From positions 1-7,217 of the forward strand of contig JASBUE010000101.1 in assembly GCA_030148045.1 (NCBI GenBank): 7,217 bases of DNA, written 5' to 3'. Origin of the DNA: Candidatus Tenderia sp. (GTDB lineage Bacteria; Pseudomonadota; Gammaproteobacteria; Tenderiales; Tenderiaceae). Of this stretch, positions 1 through 4,972 are shown one piece after another. The notes under the pieces are model-generated. The model worked only from the letters and a program-made list of their open reading frames with translations, was not told the DNA's origin and ran no database searches. Positions within the stretch are counted from its first letter, which is position 1, and each line of letters starts with the position of its first letter. Made by a program: the position numbers and the translations under genes.

Positions 1-1022
1 AAGCGTACACCGCCGTCGGCAATGATGGGAATTTCGCGCCCCGCCAGGGCCTCGACCACATTGGCGATAGCCGTAATCTGGGGTACGCCGGTACCGGTGA
101 CCACACGGGTGGTGCAGATGGAGCCGGGGCCGATGCCCACCTTGACGCCGTCGGCGCCCGCCTCGACCAACGCCAGCGCCGCGGCGCCGGTGGCAATATT
201 GCCGCCAATAATCTGGACAGAGGGAAAGTTCTGCTTGATCCAGCGCACGCGGTCGATCACGTTGCGGGAGTGCCCGTGGGCGGTATCCACCACCAGCACG
301 TCCACGCCGGCATTGACCAGGGCCTCGACACGTGCCTCGGTATCACCGCCCGTGCCGACCGCGGCACCGACGCGCAGGCGCTCAAACTCGTCCTTGCAGG
401 CATTGGGCTTGTCCTGGGCCTTCTGGATATCCTTGACCGTAATCAAGCCGCGCAGGTGGAAATCATCGTTCACCACCAGTAGTTTTTCGATGCGATGCTG
501 GTGCAGCAGCGCCATCACCTCCTCGCGGGAAGCGCCCTCCTTGACCGTCACCAGCCGTTCCTTGGGGGTCATTACCTTGGCGACCGGCTCGTCGTAGCGG
601 GTCTCGAAGCGCAGGTCGCGGTTGGTGACGATACCGACCAGCTCGGCGCCGTCCACCACCGGCACGCCGGAGATGTTGTGCTGCCGAGTCAGCGCCAACA
701 CCTCCTGAATGGTGGTCTTGGGGGATACGGAAATCGGGTCTTTGATAACTCCACTTTCGTATTTCTTGACCTTGTAGACCTCCGCCGCCTGGCTCTCGAT
801 GGGAATATTCTTGTGGATAATACCGATGCCGCCCTCCTGTGCCAGGGCAATGGCCAGACGGGACTCGGTGACCGTATCCATGGCGGCCGAGACCAGCGGG
901 ATATTCAGCATGATCTCCCGCGTCAGCCTGGTGGACAGATCCACCTGCTTGGGCAACACGGTGGAGTGCGCCGGTACCAACAAAACATCATCAAATGTCA
1001 GGGCTTCTTCTATGATGCGCAT
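1..1022 (-). CDS. guaB: Inosine-5'-monophosphate dehydrogenase, 3' end cut off by window edge
   Basis: IMP dehydrogenase oxidises IMP to XMP with NAD+, the committed step of guanine nucleotide synthesis in the cytosol. The window holds the first 340 residues; E. coli GuaB has 488. The N-terminus (EALTFDDVLLVPAHSTV) is the family signature. The barrel is interrupted by a CBS-domain pair at about residues 93-204. The active-site loop GPGSICTTR carries the catalytic cysteine at residue 303, matching E. coli Cys305 with small gaps. The visible sequence ends at IADGGVR, just before the flap and the second half of the barrel. The start is the ATG at 1022-1020, with GGGA seven bases upstream. The gene is divergent from xseA, as in E. 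coli. guaA often lies downstream of guaB but is outside the window. No frameshift is seen. Identity is essentially certain from the conserved motifs. Confidence 0.98.
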   Translation of the reverse strand, partial: MRIIEEALTFDDVLLVPAHSTVLPKQVDLSTRLTREIMLNIPLVSAAMDTVTESRLAIALAQEGGIGIIHKNIPIESQAAEVYKVKKYESGVIKDPISVSPKTTIQEVLALTRQHNISGVPVVDGAELVGIVTNRDLRFETRYDEPVAKVMTPKERLVTVKEGASREEVMALLHQHRIEKLLVVNDDFHLRGLITVKDIQKAQDKPNACKDEFERLRVGAAVGTGGDTEARVEALVNAGVDVLVVDTAHGHSRNVIDRVRWIKQNFPSVQIIGGNIATGAAALALVEAGADGVKVGIGPGSICTTRVVTGTGVPQITAIANVVEALAGREIPIIADGGVR

Positions 1023-1051
1023 GACCAAATCCCGTCAGTTAAAACGGCTGG

Positions 1052-1080
1052 ATTATACTTTGTCGCCCATTACCGGTAAA
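1052..1080 (-). promoter_or_regulatory. sigma70-type promoter of guaB
   Basis: On the minus strand a TTTACC -35 box (1080-1075) is followed after 17 bases by a perfect TATAAT -10 box (1057-1052). Transcription should start near 1046-1044, giving a 5' leader of only about 20-25 bases before the guaB ATG at 1022. The stretch just after the -10 box is CCAGCCG, a GC-rich discriminator. Such discriminators are typical of promoters inhibited by ppGpp, and guaB is under stringent control in E. coli; applying that here is inference. No full PurR palindrome is visible nearby. Confidence 0.75.
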
Positions 1081-1375
1081 GCAAACATGGCCCCCTGCCC
1101 CATCCTGCCTGGATCGCCGGACCACATTCCGCCTATCGAATATTACAAAATTATGCCCCAAGCCCCGTTATTTAATTAAAATCGTCAACTCCGGCGCACA
1201 CCATTCAAGCTGCAAGCATCTGTTAATACTATATTTTTATAATCCTCCCGATCATAACGAGTGTGGTTGCACGGTAAACCATCATCCCTAAATGAACACC
1301 CTGAGGCAAATTGGCCACCTTGGCTATACAAGAAGAACCGTATCATTTTGATAAATAAATTTTCTGTGTTTTTCC
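1081..1375. other. AT-rich divergent intergenic region between guaB and xseA
   Basis: About 300 bases hold no convincing gene and are clearly richer in A and T than the flanking genes. The region must carry the xseA promoter, but none is obvious. A perfect TATAAT sits at 1238-1243 on the plus strand without a matching -35 box. TTGGCT (1320-1325) and TATCAT (1341-1346) are only 15 bases apart. A 10-base perfect palindrome, TTTAATTAAA, lies at 1171-1180. A 76-codon minus-strand reading frame at 1185-1415 starts with TTG, lacks a ribosome-binding site and resembles no family I know, so I do not call it a gene. Confidence 0.5.
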
Positions 1376-1386
1376 GAAGGGATGCG

Positions 1387-1428
1387 ATGAATACAATTTC
1401 CTGGAAGAACAACAAGACAACAAGTTAA
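1387..1428 (+). CDS. Candidate 13-residue leader peptide upstream of xseA
   Basis: A short frame encodes MNTISWKNNKTTS and ends in TAA at 1426-1428, nine bases before the xseA ATG and in the same frame. A good Shine-Dalgarno sequence, GAAGGG (1376-1381), lies five bases before its ATG, whereas xseA has only a weak AAG-type sequence. This arrangement would suit translational coupling, with ribosomes ending the leader and restarting on xseA. The peptide shows no attenuation signature such as a run of one regulatory amino acid, and no transcript evidence is available. It may be chance, so confidence is low. Confidence 0.3.
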   Translation: MNTISWKNNKTTS

Positions 1429-1437
1429 GATGCCCAC

Positions 1438-2805
1438 ATGCAGGATGAAGCAACCCCACCCGGCCGAGACATTTACAGCATCTCTCGTCTGTTACGCGAG
1501 ACACGCGCGATATTGGAGGGCAGCTTTCCGCTGCTCTGGATCGATGGCGAGATCTCCAATTTCTCCCGCCCCTCCTCCGGCCATATGTACTTTTCCCTCA
1601 AGGACGAGGCGGCGCAGGTGCGTTGCGCCATGTTCCGCAACAGAAATCTGCAATTGCGTTTCAAACCCGAGAACGGCATGCACGTGCTGGTCAGGGCCCG
1701 CGTCACCCTGTACGAGGCACGCGGCGATTTTCAGATCGTGGTGGAGCACATGGAAGAGGCCGGCCTGGGGGCCCTACAACGCGCCTTCGAGGAATTGAAA
1801 GCACGTCTTGGCAAGGAGGGCCTGTTCGAAACGGGGCGCAAATTGCCCGTTCCTGTTTTACCGAAAAGAATCGGCGTTATCACCTCGCCCACCGGCGCCG
1901 CCATTCGCGACATTCTCAGCGTGCTGAAACGGCGCTTTCCCGCCATTCCTGTATTGATTTACCCCGTCTCGGTACAGGGCGAGCAGGCCGCCGGGGAGAT
2001 CGCTGCGACGATCCAACTGGCCGATAGCCGCCAAGAGTGTGATGTATTCATCCTGGCCCGCGGCGGCGGTTCGCTGGAGGATTTGTGGGCCTTCAATGAA
2101 GAGGTGGTGGCGCGTGCCATTTACGCCTGCGAGACGCCGCTGGTCTCGGCGGTGGGTCACGAGGTGGATTTCACCATCGCCGACTTCGTCGCCGACCAGC
2201 GCGCCCCCACGCCCTCGGCTGCGGCGGAGCTGGTCACGCCGGACCAGCATGAATTGCAGCAGCGCCTGGCCAAACAGCTGGCACGACTGGCGCGGCAGAT
2301 CAGAGGCGTGCTGCACCAATCCGATCAAACCCTGGGCTGGCTGAAGAAACGGCTGCACCAGCAACACCCGGCCCGCGGACTGCAGCTCAAGGCCCAGCGC
2401 CTGGATGAACTGGAACTGCGCCTGCAAAGACAAGTCAAAATTGTGCTGGAGCGGCGGCGTTATCGATTGGGCCGGCTTAACAGCCGGCTGCAGCGCCATG
2501 CGCCCGTGCGGCAATTGGCCCATCTGAACCAACGCCGACAGAACCTGGAGCAACGCCTGCACCACGCCTGGGAGCGCCTCATGACGCAGAAGCGGCAGCG
2601 CCTGGCCATGAGCAGCCGCACACTGGACAGCGTCAGCCCGCTGGCCACCCTGCAGCGCGGTTATGCCATCGTCCAGGATCTTGATACCAAAAAGGTGTAC
2701 CGGGATGCCGCCGAACTGAATGCCGGGGATACGGTTTCGGCGCGCCTGTCCAAGGGCAGCCTGGTCTGCACTGTGGATGAAGTCAAGGAAGAAGGGTCAC
2801 CATGA
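1438..2805 (+). CDS. xseA: Exodeoxyribonuclease VII large subunit
   Basis: XseA is the catalytic subunit of exonuclease VII, a cytosolic enzyme that degrades single-stranded DNA from both ends without ATP and acts with several copies of XseB; xseB is not in this window. The protein has 455 residues against 456 in E. coli. An N-terminal OB fold covers about residues 10-110 (WIDGEISNF, SGHMYFSLKD, VRCAMFR). The catalytic domain carries GVITSPTGAAIRDIL (146-160), RGGGSLEDLWAFN (208-220) and SAVGHEVDFTIADF (237-250). Asp158, Arg208, His241 and Asp244 correspond, with an offset of three, to residues I recall as essential in E. coli. A long Arg/Gln/Leu-rich helical region (about 265-395) is the coiled coil that binds XseB, and SPLATLQRGYAIV (400-412) is the conserved C-terminal segment. 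An in-frame TAA lies 12 bases upstream, so the ATG at 1438 is the first possible start; its ribosome-binding site is weak. It is the first gene of a three-gene operon. Confidence 0.98.
   Translation: MQDEATPPGRDIYSISRLLRETRAILEGSFPLLWIDGEISNFSRPSSGHMYFSLKDEAAQVRCAMFRNRNLQLRFKPENGMHVLVRARVTLYEARGDFQIVVEHMEEAGLGALQRAFEELKARLGKEGLFETGRKLPVPVLPKRIGVITSPTGAAIRDILSVLKRRFPAIPVLIYPVSVQGEQAAGEIAATIQLADSRQECDVFILARGGGSLEDLWAFNEEVVARAIYACETPLVSAVGHEVDFTIADFVADQRAPTPSAAAELVTPDQHELQQRLAKQLARLARQIRGVLHQSDQTLGWLKKRLHQQHPARGLQLKAQRLDELELRLQRQVKIVLERRRYRLGRLNSRLQRHAPVRQLAHLNQRRQNLEQRLHHAWERLMTQKRQRLAMSSRTLDSVSPLATLQRGYAIVQDLDTKKVYRDAAELNAGDTVSARLSKGSLVCTVDEVKEEGSP
2791..2796 (+). promoter_or_regulatory. Ribosome-binding site of the M23 peptidase gene, inside the xseA 3' end
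   Basis: GAAGGG, within the longer purine run AAGGAAGAAGGG (2785-2796), lies in the last codons of xseA. It is five bases before the ATG at 2802 and eight before the adjacent ATG at 2805. Either start would be served, so the N-terminus could be one residue shorter than annotated. Confidence 0.7.
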
Positions 2806-3692
2806 TGTTTACATTTCCATGGTCGCTTGTCCCTCGTTTCGTTGCCGGCGGCCCGCTGCTGTTGATAGCGGCGCTGGTACAGGCCGCCGAGTTGCCAAGG
2901 CACGAGACGGTGCCGGGCGGCATTGCCATTATTAAACTGAATCATAGCGGCGCGCAGGCGCCACTGGCGTATTACAACGACAAGCCGGTGATGGTGATCC
3001 GCAACCAGGGCGCCTGGCATGCCGTGGCGGGCATCTCCCTGAGCGCCAAGGCGGGTGAACATGTCGTTAGAACCACTGCCGGCAATATTAATAGGCACTA
3101 CACTTTTCAGGTAAACGACAAGGCCTATAAAACCCAGCGCATCACCATCAAGGACAAGCGCAAAGTGACGCCGAATGCGGAGGACCTGAAACGCATCAAG
3201 GGTGAAGCCAAGCGGATCAACGCCGCCCTGGCCCACTGGGACGATACCTTTTATGCCGGCACTCCCTTGCTTGATCTACCCACCGACGGGCGACTCAGCA
3301 GCCCCTTCGGCCTGCGGCGCTTGTTCAACGGCCTGCCACGCAAACCCCACAGTGGAATCGACATCGACGCCCCCAAGGGCACACCGATCACCGCCCCGGC
3401 CAGGGGCAGGGTGATCCTGGCCGGCGAGTTTTTCTTCAATGGCAACTCGGTATTTCTCGATCACGGCCAGGGGCTGGTCACCATGTACGCCCATATGGAC
3501 AGGATAGACGTCAAGGAGGGGGATATCGTCGACCGGGGTGAGCAGATCGGCACCATCGGCATGACCGGCCGCGTTACCGGCCCCCATCTGCACTGGGGCG
3601 TCAGCATGAACGATGCGCGCATCGATCCGGCCCTGATCGTGCCGGCACTGCAAACCCGCCAGGCAACAGCCGGTATGCAAACCCGCCCATGA
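2802..3692 (+). CDS. Secreted LytM-type M23 family peptidoglycan metallopeptidase
   Basis: This is a 296-residue periplasmic zinc peptidase predicted to cut peptide cross-links in peptidoglycan. A signal peptide is visible: a hydrophobic stretch at about residues 11-26, then VQA-AE with probable cleavage after Ala28 and no lipobox cysteine. A beta-rich N-terminal domain (about 30-120) and a short helical linker precede the M23 domain (about 160-282). All zinc and catalytic positions are present: His183 and Asp187 in HSGID, His231 in MYAHMD, and His262/His264 in HLHWG. It should therefore be an active enzyme and not a degenerate amidase activator such as EnvC or NlpD. Its ATG overlaps the xseA TGA by four bases (ATGA), which implies co-transcription and translational coupling. 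The exact bond cleaved cannot be read from the sequence; the family is mostly D,D-endopeptidases. Confidence 0.95.
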   Translation: MMFTFPWSLVPRFVAGGPLLLIAALVQAAELPRHETVPGGIAIIKLNHSGAQAPLAYYNDKPVMVIRNQGAWHAVAGISLSAKAGEHVVRTTAGNINRHYTFQVNDKAYKTQRITIKDKRKVTPNAEDLKRIKGEAKRINAALAHWDDTFYAGTPLLDLPTDGRLSSPFGLRRLFNGLPRKPHSGIDIDAPKGTPITAPARGRVILAGEFFFNGNSVFLDHGQGLVTMYAHMDRIDVKEGDIVDRGEQIGTIGMTGRVTGPHLHWGVSMNDARIDPALIVPALQTRQATAGMQTRP

Positions 3693-4075
3693 AGCCGTTA
3701 TTGCCTTACGTTCTGTTTCTGGCGCTGCTGTTTTCGGGTTGTAGCCAGATTCCCGTCGTGGACGAATCGGCCGCGACCGTCAACCACGTCATTCTGCTGT
3801 GGCTGAAAGAACCCGACAACCTGCATCACAAACAGCAGGTTATTGAGGCGACGGCATCACTGAATCAGATACCCGGTGTTGCGAACATACGTGTCGGCGA
3901 GGCCATCCCCAGCGCCCGGTCGATCGTGGATGACAGTTTCACCATCGGTATTCATATGCTGTTCGCAGACCGCCAGGCGATGGAAAAATACATCACGCAT
4001 CCTGAGCATACCAAAACCGTCAACCAGGCTATCCTGCCCTTTGTAGAGAGAATCGTGATCTACGACTTCCGGTAG
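3689..4075 (+). CDS. Small lipoprotein with a Dabb (stress-responsive alpha/beta barrel) domain
   Basis: This is a 128-residue protein. It starts with a short positive N-terminus, a hydrophobic stretch and LLFSGCS, a plausible type II lipoprotein signal with Cys18 as the lipidated residue; Phe at -3 is allowed but not the commonest. Ser19 rather than Asp at +2 suggests sorting to the outer membrane. The mature part (about residues 31-128) reads like a Dabb ferredoxin-like domain: NHVILLWLKEP strand, a helix, IPGVANIRVGE, DDSFTIGIHMLFADRQAMEKYITHP with the helix that normally follows, and a final strand IVIYDF. Dabb domains usually dimerise; some are enzymes and many have no known function, so none is assigned. 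The ATG overlaps the M23 gene's TGA by four bases and has no clear ribosome-binding site, so translation probably depends on coupling. No intrinsic terminator for this operon is obvious downstream. Confidence 0.8.
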   Translation: MKPLLPYVLFLALLFSGCSQIPVVDESAATVNHVILLWLKEPDNLHHKQQVIEATASLNQIPGVANIRVGEAIPSARSIVDDSFTIGIHMLFADRQAMEKYITHPEHTKTVNQAILPFVERIVIYDFR

Positions 4076-4126
4076 TAAGGGGGTCTATCGGCGCCTCAGG
4101 GCCTTATCCAGTTTGCTGCGCACCTG

Positions 4127-4154
4127 AAAAAAACTTAGGGGCCCGAAAGGGCCC
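4127..4154 (-). terminator. Intrinsic terminator of the leftward coiled-coil/BamE-like gene
   Basis: GGGCCC at 4139-4144 and 4149-4154 form a six-base-pair GC stem closed by a four-base loop. Read leftward, the hairpin is followed after five bases by seven T residues (4133-4127). It lies about 90 bases past the stop of the leftward gene at 4246. Read rightward it has no T tract, so it would be a poor terminator for the xseA operon, though the hairpin could still protect that transcript's 3' end. Confidence 0.65.
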
Positions 4155-4245
4155 ACACAAGGTCTCGCTCATCATGATTTGCTTCGATTTAAAGAGGGAT
4201 TTTCAACGCTTTCGGGCGATACCGATCCCATTGCGAGGCGTCCGC

Positions 4246-4671
4246 CTACTCGTCCGGCGTCCCCCTGCCTGTCTCGGGAGGCTGCCAGTCATTGACCTTT
4301 CTGAACAGGAACTTGACGTAAGGCCCTTTCAGGCCGCGCTCGCTGTAGTACCAAAATTCCATCCCACCCTTCTTGACCTGCAGCGGCTCACCCAGCAGCT
4401 CACGCACTTCGATGTAATCATAACCGACCTTGAGGCGGTCCCAATTTGACCGGTCCTGACCGTCGCCCGGATTTTCCGGCGCACTGGCCTGCCGGACCAG
4501 CCGCTTGACCTCGGGCGACTCCAACGCATCGAGACGACGCTCCAGCTCGTGTACACGCGCACTGAGCGCCTCAAGCTGCTGTTGCATCGAGACGGCACTA
4601 TCTGCAAGACTCAAAGACGAATAGAAAAGAGCAGCCGGCAATAATACAGCCAGGCGAAAAGGTGAACACAT
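4246..4671 (-). CDS. Secreted coiled-coil protein with BamE/SmpA-like C-terminal domain
   Basis: The product has 141 residues from the ATG at 4671. A longer reading from TTG at 4689 adds six residues. I prefer the ATG because AAGGG lies nine bases upstream and it leaves a normal signal peptide with cleavage at SLA-DS after residue 23. Residues 27-62 form a short coiled coil with Leu/Val at 33, 36, 40, 43, 47 and 50. After a Pro/Gly-rich linker, residues 77-131 (WDRLKVGYDYIEVRELLGEP, then EFWYYSER and VKFLFRKVNDW) match the pattern of the SmpA/OmlA (BamE) fold: a conserved Gly, a helix with VxxLLGxP, then an aromatic strand pair. The only cysteine is residue 2, not in a lipobox, so it is probably soluble in the periplasm and is not BamE itself. 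Its function is unknown. It has its own promoter and terminator. Confidence 0.75.
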   Translation of the reverse strand: MCSPFRLAVLLPAALFYSSLSLADSAVSMQQQLEALSARVHELERRLDALESPEVKRLVRQASAPENPGDGQDRSNWDRLKVGYDYIEVRELLGEPLQVKKGGMEFWYYSERGLKGPYVKFLFRKVNDWQPPETGRGTPDE

Positions 4672-4707
4672 TCTTCTTATCCCTTTCAAGTTGATATATA
4701 GAACACG

Positions 4708-4736
4708 ATTCTATCCCGCCCCTGCCGACCTGTCGA
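4708..4736 (-). promoter_or_regulatory. sigma70-type promoter of the coiled-coil/BamE-like gene
   Basis: On the minus strand TCGACA (4736-4731, five of six consensus bases) and TAGAAT (4713-4708, five of six) are separated by exactly 17 bases. The start point would be near 4701, leaving about 30 untranslated bases before the ATG at 4671. This suggests the gene is transcribed separately from der, which ends about 300 bases upstream. Confidence 0.6.
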
Positions 4737-4743
4737 ACAGGTC
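4727..4743. repeat. 17-base perfect dyad overlapping the -35 box
   Basis: GACCTGT (4727-4733) and ACAGGTC (4737-4743) form a perfect inverted repeat of seven bases around a three-base centre. It covers the whole predicted -35 box (4736-4731). Its size and place fit a repressor operator for a dimeric regulator. As a hairpin the three-base loop is tight and no T tract follows, so a terminator is less likely. Confidence 0.5.
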
Positions 4744-4820
4744 AACGGTGGCGCCGCCAAAAACAAGAGCGCCAACATAAATTCATGAAGTGAATATCAG
4801 CCCATCGATTGTTTAATTAG

Positions 4821-4871
4821 GCAGGGGCGCCTTTCCTTTATTGCGAAACCAGCCAGGCATCATGCCCCTGC
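4821..4871. repeat. Structured inverted-repeat element
   Basis: GCAGGGGC (4821-4828) and GCCCCTGC (4864-4871) are perfect eight-base complements. Inside them GCCT (4829-4832) can pair with AGGC (4855-4858) across a five-base bulge, giving about 12 base pairs around a 22-base loop. The left arm, extended to GGCAGGGGC (4820-4828), is also a perfect nine-base complement of GCCCCTGCC at 4718-4726 near the promoter, so two alternative pairings exist. No T tract follows on either strand. Confidence 0.45.
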
Positions 4872-4941
4872 AGTGACCCCCCTAACCATTTATAATTCCC
4901 ACTACCCTTTTTAGGATTAAGCAAGGGCCACATCATTCATT

Positions 4942-4961
4942 CACGACAAACAAACGTCGTG
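4942..4961 (-). terminator. Weak hairpin after der, possible transcript end
   Basis: CACGAC (4942-4947) and GTCGTG (4956-4961) form a six-base-pair stem with an eight-base loop, 11 bases past the der stop codon. No T run follows in the leftward direction, so it is not a standard intrinsic terminator. It may mark or stabilise the 3' end of the bamB-der transcript. Confidence 0.3.
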
Positions 4962-4972
4962 GTTGAAATAAT

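Larger units (their letters stand above)
4744..4972. other. Gene-free interval between der and the coiled-coil gene, rich in inverted repeats
   Basis: With the promoter region, the gap between the two leftward genes is about 300 bases. It has no credible gene. It contains an imperfect structured element (4821-4871), a six-base inverted repeat TGGCGC/GCGCCA (4749-4754 and 4769-4774), and a small hairpin just past der. A perfect TATAAT on the plus strand at 4891-4896 lacks a -35 box. A 16-codon minus-strand frame (4863-4813) has purines close to its ATG but no other support. Confidence 0.5.

Noticed and set aside
495..1079. Long plus-strand reading frames antisense to guaB
   Set aside because: They mirror the codon bias of guaB, whose motifs are unmistakable on the minus strand.
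1071..1095. Possible PurR site at the guaB promoter
   Set aside because: Only one GCAAAC half-site is present, with no matching GTTTGC half at the proper spacing.
1185..1415. 76-codon minus-strand reading frame in the guaB-xseA gap
   Set aside because: It starts with TTG, has no ribosome-binding site, resembles no known family and lies in AT-rich DNA; most likely chance.
1858..2565. 235-codon minus-strand frame inside xseA
   Set aside because: It is antisense to a well-conserved catalytic gene, is low in complexity and matches no family; a codon-bias shadow.
4138..4155. GGGCCC hairpin as terminator for the rightward xseA operon
   Set aside because: No T tract follows on the plus strand; the T run is on the leftward side only.
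4672..4689. TTG start at 4689 for the coiled-coil protein
   Set aside because: The ATG at 4671 is well spaced from AAGGG and gives a standard signal peptide; the extension adds six residues without benefit.
4813..4863. 16-codon minus-strand frame between der and the coiled-coil gene
   Set aside because: Its AGGGG sits too close to the first ATG and is part of an inverted repeat; no other support for translation.
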